A stretch of 64,000 bases of DNA, taken from assembly GCF_041928815.1 (NCBI RefSeq), contig NZ_JBHFEI010000004.1, forward strand, positions 124,001 through 188,000. Direction: 5' to 3'. The notes beneath the pieces were generated by a model. It was not told where the DNA came from and did not search any database. It saw only the letters and a list, made by a program, of their open reading frames with translations. The position numbers were made by a program, and so were the translations under genes. The DNA is from JBHFEI01 sp041928815. GTDB taxonomy: Bacteria; Pseudomonadota; Alphaproteobacteria; Rhizobiales; Rhizobiaceae. Numbering within the stretch: position 1 is the first letter of the stretch; each line of letters starts with the position of its first letter. Positions 40,556-49,362 of the stretch are shown piece after piece.

Positions 40556-40963
40556 ATGGCGGCACAACGGGGCAAGGACCTTCTCCTGAAGATCCTCAAC
40601 GGCGGCTCTTACCAGAGCGTGGCGGGGCTTCGCACGAAGCGGCTCGCCTTCAACGCCGGCACGGTGGACGTGACAAATGCGGAATCGGCCGGGCGCTGGC
40701 GCGAGCTTCTCGCCGGCGCCGGCGTGCAGCGCGCCTCGATCGCCGGCGCCGGCATTTTCCGCGACCAGGGCTCGGACGGGCTGGTGCGCAGCGCCTTCTT
40801 CAACGGCTCGATCCTCGACTGGCAGGTGGTGATCCCGGATTTCGGCACGGTCGCCGGCCTCTTCCAGGTGACGGCGCTCGAATATTCCGGCGCCCATGAT
40901 GGCGAGATCCTGTTCGAGCTGGCGCTGGAATCGGCCGGGCCGCTCTCCTTCACGGTGCTCTGA
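40556..40963 (+). CDS. GTA major tail tube protein (gp9, TP901-1 family)
   Basis: 135 residues. The TP901-1 tail family is seen from GKDLLLKILNGGSYQSVAGL, RTKRLAFNAGTVDVTNAES and a C-terminal beta region ALEYSGAHDGEILFELALES. Hexamers stack to form the tail. The start at 40556 has AAGGA about 10 nt upstream. Overlaps gp10 by one base. Confidence 0.92.
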   Translation: MAAQRGKDLLLKILNGGSYQSVAGLRTKRLAFNAGTVDVTNAESAGRWRELLAGAGVQRASIAGAGIFRDQGSDGLVRSAFFNGSILDWQVVIPDFGTVAGLFQVTALEYSGAHDGEILFELALESAGPLSFTVL

Positions 40964-41313
40964 TGGGCGCGGCGGCGACGCGGCGGGCGAACCGCCGGCG
41001 CGGAGAGATCGAGGCGGTGATTTCCGGCGAGCGGCGCATCCTCTGCCTGACGCTCGGCAGCCTTGCGGAACTGGAGACGGCGTTCTCCGCGCAGACGCTC
41101 GACGATCTCGGCCGGCGCTTTGCGGCGGGCGGCCTCAGCGCACGCGACATGATCGCCATCCTCGGCGCGGGGCTGCGCGGCGGCGGCAACCTGATCGCCG
41201 ACGAGGACGTGGCGGAGATCAGCGTCGAGGGCGGCATCGGCGAACTCGCCCGGCTGACCGGCGAACTGCTCGCCGTCACCTTCGGCGGGGCGGAGACGCC
41301 GGCGGACCCTTGA
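40963..41313 (+). CDS. GTA gp10-family tail assembly protein
   Basis: 116 residues, the gene transfer agent gp10 family: NRRRGEIEAVISGERRILCL, LTLGSLAELETAFSAQTL and AGGLSARDMIAILGAGLRGG are hallmarks. By its place between tail tube and tape measure it is the counterpart of phage tail chaperone G. TGATG overlap with gp9 and a four-base overlap with the next gene. Confidence 0.9.
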   Translation: MGAAATRRANRRRGEIEAVISGERRILCLTLGSLAELETAFSAQTLDDLGRRFAAGGLSARDMIAILGAGLRGGGNLIADEDVAEISVEGGIGELARLTGELLAVTFGGAETPADP

Positions 41314-41537
41314 GAGCCGCAGCGGGCGCCGCCGCGCCGTTTCCCTGGGAGACGGCGATGACGGCCGGATTCCGCCTGCTGCGGCTCGGACCCTCGGATT
41401 TCTGGGCGATGACGCCGCGCGAGCTTGCCGCGGCCCTCGGCAGCGGCGACGCCGTCGGTGGTCCGTCGCGCGCCTCCCTTGCCGCCCTGATGGCGGCCTA
41501 TCCCGACAGGAGAACGGATGATGGCGGACTTCGATGA
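41310..41537 (+). CDS. GTA tail assembly chaperone (gp10.1 type)
   Basis: 75 residues from a TTG start at 41310 that overlaps the gp10 stop (TTGA). The family pattern is AAPFPWETAMTAGFRLLRLG followed by FWAMTPRELAAAL and a C-terminal ALMAAYPDRR. With gp10 it corresponds to the paired G and GT-type chaperones that keep the tape measure soluble. An ATG at 41358 would remove the conserved FPW segment. Overlaps the tape measure gene by 20 bases. Confidence 0.8.
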   Translation: MRAAAGAAAPFPWETAMTAGFRLLRLGPSDFWAMTPRELAAALGSGDAVGGPSRASLAALMAAYPDRRTDDGGLR

Positions 41538-42060
41538 CGAGGGCCTTGCCGCCGCGCGCGACACGGCGGCCGCACTCGACGATGTTCTCTCCGGCCTCGA
41601 GGCGCGCTCGCGCGCCTTCGGCGCGGCGCTGACCGGGGCCTTCGCCTCCGCCGCGCGCGGCGGCAAGGGGCTCGACGACGTGCTGCGCGGCGTCGGGCTC
41701 CGGTTGACGGACATCGCGCTGTCGGCGGGATTGAAGCCCGTCGAGACGATGCTCGGCCAGGCGATCGGCGGCTTCTTCTCCGGAGGCGTCACGCCGTTTG
41801 CCAAGGGCGGCGTCGTGGCGGCGCCCACCTATTTTCCGCTGGCCGGCGGCACCGGGCTCGCCGGCGAGGCGGGACCCGAGGCGATCCTGCCGCTCCGGCG
41901 CGGCAGCGACGGCACGCTCGGCGTTTCGGGCGGGAGCGGCGGAGCCGTCCACGTGACCTTCAACGTCACCACGCCGGATGCGGGGAGCTTCCTGAAATCG
42001 GAAGGCCAGGTCGCCGCGATGCTCGCCCGCACGGCCGCGCGCGGGCGGCGGGCATTATGA
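41518..42060 (+). CDS. GTA short tape measure protein (gp11)
   Basis: 180 residues, very short for a tape measure but in the range of RcGTA-type tails. Helical N-terminal half (TAAALDDVLSGLEARSRAFG, LRGVGLRLTDIALSAGLKPV), then the conserved PFAKGGVVAAPTYFPLAGG and AGEAGPEAILPLRRG seen at the ends of tape measures. Tail length scales with this protein, so a short tail is predicted. Two ATGs in a row (41518 and 41521). Confidence 0.88.
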   Translation: MMADFDDEGLAAARDTAAALDDVLSGLEARSRAFGAALTGAFASAARGGKGLDDVLRGVGLRLTDIALSAGLKPVETMLGQAIGGFFSGGVTPFAKGGVVAAPTYFPLAGGTGLAGEAGPEAILPLRRGSDGTLGVSGGSGGAVHVTFNVTTPDAGSFLKSEGQVAAMLARTAARGRRAL

Positions 42061-42097
42061 ATCCATCGCCGGGCCGGCGGCGGGAGAAAGGTGAGAG

Positions 42098-42736
42098 ATG
42101 ACGGGATTCCACGAGGTGCGCTTTCCCCTGCGGCTGGCGCTCGGCACGAGCGGCGGGCCGGTGCGGCGCGTCGACATCGTCGGGCTTTCGAACGGGCGGG
42201 AGAACCGCAACAGCCGCTGGCGCAACGCAAGGCGTCATTTCGACGCCGGCTCCGGCATCCGCTCGGTCGGCGACCTCTACGAGGTGCTGGTGTTCTTCGA
42301 GGCACGCAAGGGCGCCCTCTATGGGTTCCGCTTCCGCGATCCGGTCGACTTCCAGTCCTGCGGCCCGGAGGAAAGCCCGGGCGCGCTCGACCAGCCGGTC
42401 AAGGTCGCCGACGGCGAGACGGCGACGTTCCAGCTCGTCAAGACATATGGCGATGCCGGCGGATCGTCGCTGCGCACCATCGCCAAGCCTGTTGCGGGAT
42501 CGGTGAAAATCTCGATCGACGGCGTGGAGGTCTCGCCCTCCACCTATGGCGTCGACACGACGACCGGGCAGATCACGTTCTCGCCGGTCCATGTGCCGCC
42601 GGCCGGCGCGGTGATCCGCGCCGGCTATGCCTTCGACGTGCCGGTGCGCTTCGACACCGACCGGATCGACGTCGATCTGTCCGACTTCCGCGCCGGGCGC
42701 ATTCCCTCCATTCCGCTGACGGAGATCCTGCCATGA
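42098..42736 (+). CDS. GTA distal tail protein (gp12, DUF2460)
   Basis: 212 residues of DUF2460: FHEVRFPLRLALGTSGGPVR, NSRWRNARRHFDAGSGIRSV, then FFEARKGALYGFRFRDPVDF. This family forms the ring linking tail tube and baseplate hub. AAGGTGAGAG precedes the ATG. Overlaps gp13 in ATGA. Confidence 0.93.
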   Translation: MTGFHEVRFPLRLALGTSGGPVRRVDIVGLSNGRENRNSRWRNARRHFDAGSGIRSVGDLYEVLVFFEARKGALYGFRFRDPVDFQSCGPEESPGALDQPVKVADGETATFQLVKTYGDAGGSSLRTIAKPVAGSVKISIDGVEVSPSTYGVDTTTGQITFSPVHVPPAGAVIRAGYAFDVPVRFDTDRIDVDLSDFRAGRIPSIPLTEILP

Positions 42737-43626
42737 GGACGATCCCGACCGCGCTCGCCGCCCATCTCGACGGCGAGGCGACGACCGTCTGCCATTGCTG
42801 GCGGGTGATCTGCGCCGATGGCGTCGTCCTCGGCTTCACCGAGCATGACGGGGACCTTGTCTTTGCCGGCACGACCTACCGGGCGGCGAGCGGGTTTCTT
42901 GCGAGCGACAGCGAGCAGGGCACCGGGCTCGGCGCCGAGGCGGGCGAGGTCACCGGCGGCTTTTCCAGCGCGGCGATCCTCGAGGCCGACGTCGTGGCGG
43001 GACGCTATGACGGCGCGCGCGTCGAGACCTATCTGGTCAACTGGCAGGCGCCGGGCCAGCATGTCCGGCTGAGGGTCGAGGAGATCGGCGAGGTGGTGCG
43101 GGCGGGCGACCGGTTCCGTGCCGAACTGCGCCGGCAGACGCACCGGCTGGACCAGCTGCAGGGACGCGTCTATGGCCGCCGCTGCGACGCCGCCTTCGGC
43201 GATGCGCGCTGCCGCGTCGACGCCGAAGACGCCGCCTATCGCCGCGAGGGCGCGGTCGTCGCGGTCCTGAGCGAGACGCTGCTGCGGGTCTCTGGCCTGT
43301 CGGCGAGCCCGGACGGCTTCTTCCGGCTCGGCGAGATGCATGTCCTCACCGGCGAGAATGCAGGTGCCCGGATCTCCATCGAGAACCATGTGCGCGGCGA
43401 AGGCGGCGTCACCCTCTCGCTCTGGCTGCCGCCGCCGCTGCCGCTTGTCGCGGGCGACACGTTCGCGGTGACGGCGGGCTGCGACAAGAGTTTTGCCACC
43501 TGCGGCGAAAAGTTCGGCAACAGGCTGAACTTCCAGGGCTTCCCGCACATGCCGGGCATGGACTTCGCCTATGGCTATGCCGATGGCGACACCGTGCATG
43601 ACGGGCGGCCGCTCCATGACCGATGA
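42733..43626 (+). CDS. GTA baseplate hub protein (gp13, DUF2163)
   Basis: 297 residues. DUF2163 and a phage BR0599-like C-terminal region: ADGVVLGFTEHDGDLVFAG, RRQTHRLDQLQGRVYGRRCD, and the cysteine-bearing VTAGCDKSFATCGEKFGNRL with NFQGFPHMPG. The Cys group (RRCDAAFGDARC, then the two near the end) may bind an iron-sulphur cluster as reported for RcGTA hub proteins. The end overlaps gp14 by 11 bases. Confidence 0.92.
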   Translation: MRTIPTALAAHLDGEATTVCHCWRVICADGVVLGFTEHDGDLVFAGTTYRAASGFLASDSEQGTGLGAEAGEVTGGFSSAAILEADVVAGRYDGARVETYLVNWQAPGQHVRLRVEEIGEVVRAGDRFRAELRRQTHRLDQLQGRVYGRRCDAAFGDARCRVDAEDAAYRREGAVVAVLSETLLRVSGLSASPDGFFRLGEMHVLTGENAGARISIENHVRGEGGVTLSLWLPPPLPLVAGDTFAVTAGCDKSFATCGEKFGNRLNFQGFPHMPGMDFAYGYADGDTVHDGRPLHDR

Positions 43627-44056
43627 AGGGAGGACGGGCGCAGAAGCCGTGATCGCCTTTGCCCGCGGCTGGATCGGCACGCCCTACCGCCACCAGGCAA
43701 GCGCGAAGGGCATCGGCTGCGACTGCCTGGGCCTCGTGCGCGGCGTCTGGCGCGAGCGTTACGGACGCGAACCGGAAGCGCCGCCGCCCTACCAGCCGGA
43801 CTGGGCCGAATGCGGCGGCGAGGACCGGCTGATGGCGGCGGCGCGTCGCCATTTCGGCGGGGAGATCGACCGCGCGGCGATGCGGCCGGGCGACGTTCTC
43901 CTCTTCCGCTGGCGGAGCGACCTGCCGGCCAAGCATGCCGGCATCCTGAGCGCGCCGGATCGCTTCATCCACGCCTACGAGCAGGCGGCGGTGATCGAAT
44001 CGACGCTGGTGCCCTCGTGGCGGCGCCGGATCGCCGGCGTCTTCCGGTTTCCCTGA
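43616..44056 (+). CDS. GTA NlpC/P60 cell-wall peptidase (gp14)
   Basis: 146 residues. NlpC/P60 cysteine peptidase with catalytic Cys37 in KGIGCDCLGLV and His residues in LPAKHAGIL and RFIHAYE. In the particle it is thought to open the recipient wall so that DNA can enter. The start at 43616 (MTDEGRTGAEAV) overlaps gp13; an upstream ATG at 43571 is less likely. Confidence 0.92.
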   Translation: MTDEGRTGAEAVIAFARGWIGTPYRHQASAKGIGCDCLGLVRGVWRERYGREPEAPPPYQPDWAECGGEDRLMAAARRHFGGEIDRAAMRPGDVLLFRWRSDLPAKHAGILSAPDRFIHAYEQAAVIESTLVPSWRRRIAGVFRFP

Positions 44057-44072
44057 GGCGGAGGTTTTTTCG

Positions 44073-47000
44073 ATGGCGACGATTCTCCTGCAGGCGGCCG
44101 GCGCCGCGCTCGGCGGCGTCTTCGGGCCGTTCGGCGCGGCGATCGGCCGGGCGGCCGGCGCGCTTGCCGGCTCCGCGATCGACCGCACGCTGATCAACGG
44201 CACGGCGACGATCTCCGGCCGCAGGCTTGCCGATGCGCGCATCAGCGGCGCGGAGGAGGGCGCGGCGATCCCGCGGGTCTACGGCACAATGCGCGTCGGC
44301 GGCACGCTGATCTGGGCGACCCGCTTCGAGGAGGAGGTGCTGACCGAGCGCAGCGGCGGCAAGGCCGGCGGCGCGCGGGTGGAGAGCTTCAGCTATTACG
44401 GAAACTTCGCTTTCGGCATCTGCGAGGGCCCGATCGCCGGCGTGCGGCGCGTCTGGGTCGACGGGCGCGAGCTCGACCTGACGACCGTCGAGATGCGGCT
44501 TTATCGTGGTACCGCCACGCAAGGCCCCGATCCCCTCATTGAGGCGAAGCAGGGGACCGGCGCGGCCCCCGCCTATCGCAACCTCGCCTATGCCGTCTTC
44601 GAGCGGCTGCCGCTCGACGGCTACGGCAACCGCGTGCCCCTCGTCCAGTTCGAGGTGATGCGGGTGACGGGACGATTGGAAAGGCAGATCCGCGCGGTGA
44701 CGATGATCCCGGGATCGAGCGAATACGGCTACGACCCCGCCATCGTCAGCGACGTTCCCGAGCCCGGGACGCGGCGGCTGATCAACCGCAACGTCCTGCA
44801 CGGCGTGTCCGACTGGAGCGCCTCGCTCGACGAATTGCAGGCGCTCTGCCCGAACCTCGAACGGGTGGCGCTGGTGGTGAGCTGGTTCGGCACGGACCTG
44901 CGCGCCGGGCACTGCCGCATTCGCCCGGGCGTCGAGACGGCCACGCGCACCGGCGCCAGCAAGGCCTGGTCCGTGTCCGGCATCGCCAGGGGCGCGGCGC
45001 ATCGGGTAAGCGACAGCGACGGCGCGCCCGCCTATGGCGGCACGCCGTCCGACGACAGCGTCGTCGCGGCGATCGCGGACCTCAAGGCGCGCGGGCTCAA
45101 GGTCTATCTTTACCCCTTCGTCATGATGGACGTCGCCGCCGGAAACAGCCTGCCGAACCCCTATGGCGGCACCGGCCAGCCGGCCTATCCCTGGCGCGGC
45201 CGCATCTCCTGCCATCCGGCGCCGGGCGAGACGGGCACGGCGGACCGGACGGCGGCGGCGCGGCTGCAGGTCGAGGATTTCTGCGGCACGATCGGGCCGG
45301 GCGATTTCGTCGTCTCCGCAGCCTCGGTGCGCGCGACCGGCGCCGACGAGGGGTTCCGCCGCCTCGTCCTGCACTACGCCCATCTCGCGGCCGTCGCGGG
45401 CGGCGTCGACGGCTTCATCATCGGCTCGGAGATGCGCGGGCTGACGCGAGTGCGCGACGACGACGGACGCTTTCCCTTCGTCGAGGCGCTGATGGCGCTT
45501 GCAGACGACGTGCGCGGCATCGTCGGGCCGGGGACGGCGCTGACCTATGCCGCCGACTGGAGCGAATATGCGGGCTACCAGCCGGCCGGAGAGGAGGGGG
45601 TGCTGCTCTTCAACCTCGATCCGCTCTGGGCGCATGCGGCGATCGATGCGGTCGGCATCGACAACTACCTGCCGCTCGCCGACTGGCGCGACGCGGATCG
45701 CGGTACCGGCAATCCGGACGGCTTCCTCCATGCCGAGGACGGCGCCGCGATGGGGCGGCAGATCCTGGCCGGGGAATATTACGACTGGTATTATAAGACG
45801 TCGGCCGACCGGACCAACCGGATCCGCACGCCGATTACCGACGGGCTTGCCGGAAAGCCCTGGGTGTTTCGCGCCAAGGACATTCCCGGCTGGTGGGCGA
45901 ATCCGCATTACGGGCGCGGGCCGGCGGGCGAGGACGAGAGCCCCAGCCCATGGATCCCCGGCTCGAAGCCGGTCTGGTTCACCGAGATCGGCTGCCCGGC
46001 GATCGACAAGGGGGCGAACCAGCCGAATGTCTTCACCGATCCGAAGTCGTCGGAGAGTTTCGTGCCGCATTTCTCGTCCGGCGCGCGCGCCGACGCGATG
46101 CAGCGTCGGTTCCTCGAGGCGGCACTCGGCTTCTGGCAGGGGGACGAGGCGCCGGCGGGATGCGTCGATCCCGACCATGTCTTCGTCTGGACCTGGGACG
46201 CGCGGCCGGCGCCCGCCTTTCCCGACGACACCGCGCTCTGGTCCGACGGCGCCAACTGGCGCACGGGGCACTGGCTCAACGGCCGGCTCGGCACCGGGAC
46301 GGCGGCGGATGTGATCGCCGCGATCCTCGCCGATCACGGGTTTTCGCGCGGCGAGGTGACCCGGGTTGCCGGCGATCTCGGCGGCTATGTGCAGGCCGCC
46401 CTCGCCTCGGCGCGCGACATGCTGGAGCCGCTGATGGCGGCGCTGTCGATCGACGCCGTCGACCGGGCCGGGCGTCTGGCGCTGCGTTCGCCGCTGGCGC
46501 TGGCCGAGCCGCCGCTGGCGCTGGCGGTGCTCGCCGAGACCGAGGGCGAGGCGCTCGTCGAGGCGACGCGGACCCATGGCGGCGACGATGCGTCCGCAGC
46601 CGTCATCGACCATCTCGACGCGGCGCGCGACCATGAGCAGGCGACGACCCGCGCCGTGGCGCCCGCGCCGGACAATGCCCGGGTCCTGCGCCTCTCGCTT
46701 CCGGCCGTGTTGCACGAGGATGCGGCGGGCGGCGCCGTCGAGGACGCGCTGCGCCTCCACCAGCTGGCGCGGACGCACATTCGCTGCTCGCTGTCGCCGG
46801 ACCGGATCGCGCTGGAGGCGGGCGACCTCGTCCGGCTGTCCGACGGGCCGGCGGGACCGTTCATCGTCACCCGGATCGAGGAGGGCGCGCGACGTGTCGT
46901 CGAGGCGCGCGCCTTCCAGCCGGCCTCGGGACGCGCGAAGCGGCCGGCCGCGCCTCCCGCCCGGCCGCGCCGGGGCGCGGCACGCGGCTACGCGCCGGTG

Positions 47001-47915
47001 GTCCATCTCCTGGACCTGCCGCATCTGAGCGGCGCAGTAACCGACTCCGCCCGCATCGCCGTCTTCGCCCGGCCCTGGCGCACGACGATCGTCTCGGCCT
47101 CGCCCTTGACAGAAGGCTATCGCCGCCGCGTCGTCCTGCGCCGGCCGGCGCGCATCGGCCGGCTTGTCGAGGCGCTCGGACCGGGCGCGAGCGGGCGCTT
47201 CGATCACGGGCAGGCGATCGAACTCGACCTTTACCAGGGTGCGGTGTCGTCGGCCGACCGCATGGCGGTGCTGAACGGCGACAATCGCCTGGCGATCCGC
47301 GCCGGAAACGGCGCCTTCGAGGTTGTCGGCTTTCTCGGCGCCGAGGAGGTCGCGGCCGGGCGCTTCCGCCTGACCGGCCTCCTGCGCGGGCTCTCAGGCA
47401 CGGAGGACGCGATGCGGGCCGGGGCCGCCCCGGGCGCCGAGATCGTCGTTCTCGACAATGCGGTCCAGGCCCTCGGTATCGAGCCGGAAGAGGCGGGGCA
47501 GCCGCTCAACTGGATCGTCCAGGCCCATGGCGGTGCCGGTCCGCCGACCGGGCCATTCGCCTTTGCCGGCGGCCTGCGCGCGCTCACGCCGCTCTCGCCG
47601 GTGCACCTCAGGGCGCAGCGCACCGCCGGCGGCGACATCGCGCTTGGCTGGATCCGCCGGGCGCGCATCGACGCCGACCACTGGCTCGACGGCGATATCG
47701 CGCTCGACGAGCCGGTGGAGGCGTATCGTGTCGAGGTGCTGGACGGCACGGCGGTGAAGCGCAGCTTCGAGGTCCCGGCGTCGTCTGCCGTCTACACGAT
47801 GGCACAGGAACTGGCGGATTTCGGCGATGCGCGGACGTCGCTGACGTTCCGGGTGCGCCAGCGCGGCGCCAAGGTGGCGCTCGGGCTGCCGGCGGTCGCC
47901 ACCTGCCTCCTGTAA
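44073..47915 (+). CDS. GTA large baseplate/host-specificity protein (gp15)
   Basis: 1280 residues, the largest gene. The N-terminal ~400 residues hold an ISGAEEGAAIPRVYGTMRVG start and a hydrophobic glycine-rich lead; next comes a TIM-barrel-like GTA domain (about 420-740) with TYAADWSEYAGYQ, DNYLPLADW and EIGCPAIDKGANQPNVF; then a tail-tip module (about 770-950) and fibronectin-like C-terminal part (from about 1130). It caps the tail and contacts the recipient. The recipient-binding tail fibre is not in this window. GGAGG lies 7 nt upstream. Confidence 0.93.
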   Translation: MATILLQAAGAALGGVFGPFGAAIGRAAGALAGSAIDRTLINGTATISGRRLADARISGAEEGAAIPRVYGTMRVGGTLIWATRFEEEVLTERSGGKAGGARVESFSYYGNFAFGICEGPIAGVRRVWVDGRELDLTTVEMRLYRGTATQGPDPLIEAKQGTGAAPAYRNLAYAVFERLPLDGYGNRVPLVQFEVMRVTGRLERQIRAVTMIPGSSEYGYDPAIVSDVPEPGTRRLINRNVLHGVSDWSASLDELQALCPNLERVALVVSWFGTDLRAGHCRIRPGVETATRTGASKAWSVSGIARGAAHRVSDSDGAPAYGGTPSDDSVVAAIADLKARGLKVYLYPFVMMDVAAGNSLPNPYGGTGQPAYPWRGRISCHPAPGETGTADRTAAARLQVEDFCGTIGPGDFVVSAASVRATGADEGFRRLVLHYAHLAAVAGGVDGFIIGSEMRGLTRVRDDDGRFPFVEALMALADDVRGIVGPGTALTYAADWSEYAGYQPAGEEGVLLFNLDPLWAHAAIDAVGIDNYLPLADWRDADRGTGNPDGFLHAEDGAAMGRQILAGEYYDWYYKTSADRTNRIRTPITDGLAGKPWVFRAKDIPGWWANPHYGRGPAGEDESPSPWIPGSKPVWFTEIGCPAIDKGANQPNVFTDPKSSESFVPHFSSGARADAMQRRFLEAALGFWQGDEAPAGCVDPDHVFVWTWDARPAPAFPDDTALWSDGANWRTGHWLNGRLGTGTAADVIAAILADHGFSRGEVTRVAGDLGGYVQAALASARDMLEPLMAALSIDAVDRAGRLALRSPLALAEPPLALAVLAETEGEALVEATRTHGGDDASAAVIDHLDAARDHEQATTRAVAPAPDNARVLRLSLPAVLHEDAAGGAVEDALRLHQLARTHIRCSLSPDRIALEAGDLVRLSDGPAGPFIVTRIEEGARRVVEARAFQPASGRAKRPAAPPARPRRGAARGYAPVVHLLDLPHLSGAVTDSARIAVFARPWRTTIVSASPLTEGYRRRVVLRRPARIGRLVEALGPGASGRFDHGQAIELDLYQGAVSSADRMAVLNGDNRLAIRAGNGAFEVVGFLGAEEVAAGRFRLTGLLRGLSGTEDAMRAGAAPGAEIVVLDNAVQALGIEPEEAGQPLNWIVQAHGGAGPPTGPFAFAGGLRALTPLSPVHLRAQRTAGGDIALGWIRRARIDADHWLDGDIALDEPVEAYRVEVLDGTAVKRSFEVPASSAVYTMAQELADFGDARTSLTFRVRQRGAKVALGLPAVATCLL

Positions 47916-47942
47916 CGGCAATGAAAGAGAAGGAGCGGAATC

Positions 47943-48152
47943 ATGGAAGACAGCAAAGTCTGGTATGAGTCGCGCACGATCTGGGGCGGGCTGGTTGCAA
48001 TTCTCGCATCCTGTGCCAATCTCGCGGGGCTGGAGATCGGCGCGGACGAAAAGGGCGCGCTGGTCGAGATGCTGGCCACCCTGGCTGCGGCCGCGGGCGG
48101 GCTGGTGGCGATCTACGGCCGCGTGCGGGCGCGAAGCCGGGTGGGGCGATGA
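47943..48152 (+). CDS. holin-like small membrane protein
   Basis: 69 residues. KVWYESRTIWGGLVAILAS starts like small phage holins found next to endolysins; two hydrophobic segments (about 13-30 and 42-58, LATLAAAAGGLVAIYG) are followed by a basic tail RVRARSRVGR. Good ribosome site AAGGAG 7 nt upstream. It lies 27 bp after gp15 and would pair with the GH19 endolysin to release particles. Holin function is inferred. Confidence 0.65.
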   Translation: MEDSKVWYESRTIWGGLVAILASCANLAGLEIGADEKGALVEMLATLAAAAGGLVAIYGRVRARSRVGR

Positions 48153-48316
48153 CACGCCGCCGAAGACGGGGGCTTTCCGCGCGACGCCGTGTGCGCCGGA
48201 AAGGAGCGCCGGCGCCGGCGGCAACATTCATATGCCATTCAGGCGGGATAGGGTAACCACGCAGCCATGATGCCAGCGGCATCGCTTCCCGTTTCAGACC
48301 AATCGAAAGTGCGTTC

Positions 48317-48577
48317 ATGTCGTCACCTCTCGTCATCGCAGCATTGGCAGCGGGCCTTGGCGGTCTGGCCGTGCCCGCCGGCGACGGGGGGGCGACGGGG
48401 GCGCGCGTGATCCTCGCCGCCGGCGATTGCAGCGAGGCGGCGCGCGCGGTCGTCGACCAGACGGGCGGCGAGCTGCTCTCGGCGCAGCCCACCGGCGACG
48501 GCAAATGCGTCGTCACCGTGCTCGTCCCCGGCAACGGCGGACGCCCGAAAAAGGTCACGATGCGCGTGCCGATGTGA
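48317..48577 (+). CDS. feuN: small periplasmic protein, FeuN-like
   Basis: 86 residues: a Sec-type signal (LVIAALAAGLGGLAVPA) and a mature part with two Cys (AAGDCSEAARA and GDGKCVVTVLV) that could form a disulphide, resembling a tiny PepSY-like fold. In Sinorhizobium meliloti, FeuN is a small periplasmic protein encoded next to feuPQ that restrains the FeuQ kinase and is needed for viability. Position directly before the response regulator and size agree. No strong ribosome site is visible. Confidence 0.7.
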   Translation: MSSPLVIAALAAGLGGLAVPAGDGGATGARVILAAGDCSEAARAVVDQTGGELLSAQPTGDGKCVVTVLVPGNGGRPKKVTMRVPM

Positions 48578-48641
48578 AGATGAAGGCCCGGTATCGCTGA
48601 ACGTTCCGGGCCGCCGCAGGAAACAGGAAAGAGGCGCGGGC

Positions 48642-49334
48642 ATGCGGATACTGGTGGTCGAGGACGACGCCACTCTCAACCGGCAACTGACCGATGCGCT
48701 GAAGGAGGCGGGCTACGTCGTCGATCAGGCGTTCGACGGCGAGGAGGGCCATTATCTCGGCGACACCGAGCCCTATGACGCGGTCATCCTCGACATCGGC
48801 CTGCCGGAGATGGACGGCATCACCGTGCTGGAGAAGTGGCGGGCCGCGGCCCGCTCGACGCCCGTGCTGATCCTGACGGCGCGCGACCGCTGGAGCGACA
48901 AGGTCGCCGGCATCGATGCCGGGGCCGACGACTACGTGACGAAGCCGTTCCACGTCGAGGAGGTGCTGGCGCGCATCCGGGCGCTGATCCGCCGGGCGGC
49001 GGGCCATGCGACCTCGGAACTCGTCTGCGGCAATGTCCGCCTCGACACCAAGGGGTCGAAGGCGAGCGTCAACGGCATCACCCTGAAGCTCACCTCGCAC
49101 GAGTTCCGGCTTCTCTCCTATCTCATGCACCATATGGGGCAGGTCGTGTCGCGCACCGAGCTGGTCGAGCACATGTACGACCAGGATTTCGACCGCGACT
49201 CCAACACGATCGAGGTCTTCGTCGGCCGGCTGCGCAAGAAGATCGGCAACGACATGATCGAGACGGTGCGCGGCCTCGGCTACCGCATGCAGGCGCCGGG
49301 AGCCGCCCCTGCCGCCAAGGGCGGCCGGCCGTGA
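48642..49334 (+). CDS. feuP: response regulator FeuP (OmpR family)
   Basis: 230 residues. The receiver domain has the acidic pocket EDD (7-9), phosphorylation site Asp51 in VILDIGLPEMDG and Lys in YVTKPFH; the C-terminal OmpR-type winged helix includes LTSHEFRLLSYLMHHMGQVV and NTIEVFVGRLRKKIG. In S. meliloti FeuP activates ndvA and other genes for growth in low-osmolarity medium and for symbiosis. GAGG precedes the ATG by ~8 nt. FeuQ starts 28 nt downstream. Confidence 0.88.
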   Translation: MRILVVEDDATLNRQLTDALKEAGYVVDQAFDGEEGHYLGDTEPYDAVILDIGLPEMDGITVLEKWRAAARSTPVLILTARDRWSDKVAGIDAGADDYVTKPFHVEEVLARIRALIRRAAGHATSELVCGNVRLDTKGSKASVNGITLKLTSHEFRLLSYLMHHMGQVVSRTELVEHMYDQDFDRDSNTIEVFVGRLRKKIGNDMIETVRGLGYRMQAPGAAPAAKGGRP

Positions 49335-49362
49335 CGGGATGGCGCTGAGGGGAGGCCGATCC

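Noticed and set aside
43965..47207. 1080-codon minus-strand frame opposite GTA gp15
   Set aside because: Low-complexity Arg/Gly/Ala sequence without domains; frame mirrors codon bias of the real gene.
32408..48152. Reading the cluster as an active integrated prophage
   Set aside because: No integrase, excisionase, repressor, replication genes or att repeats are seen at either side, and gene order and sizes fit a gene transfer agent.
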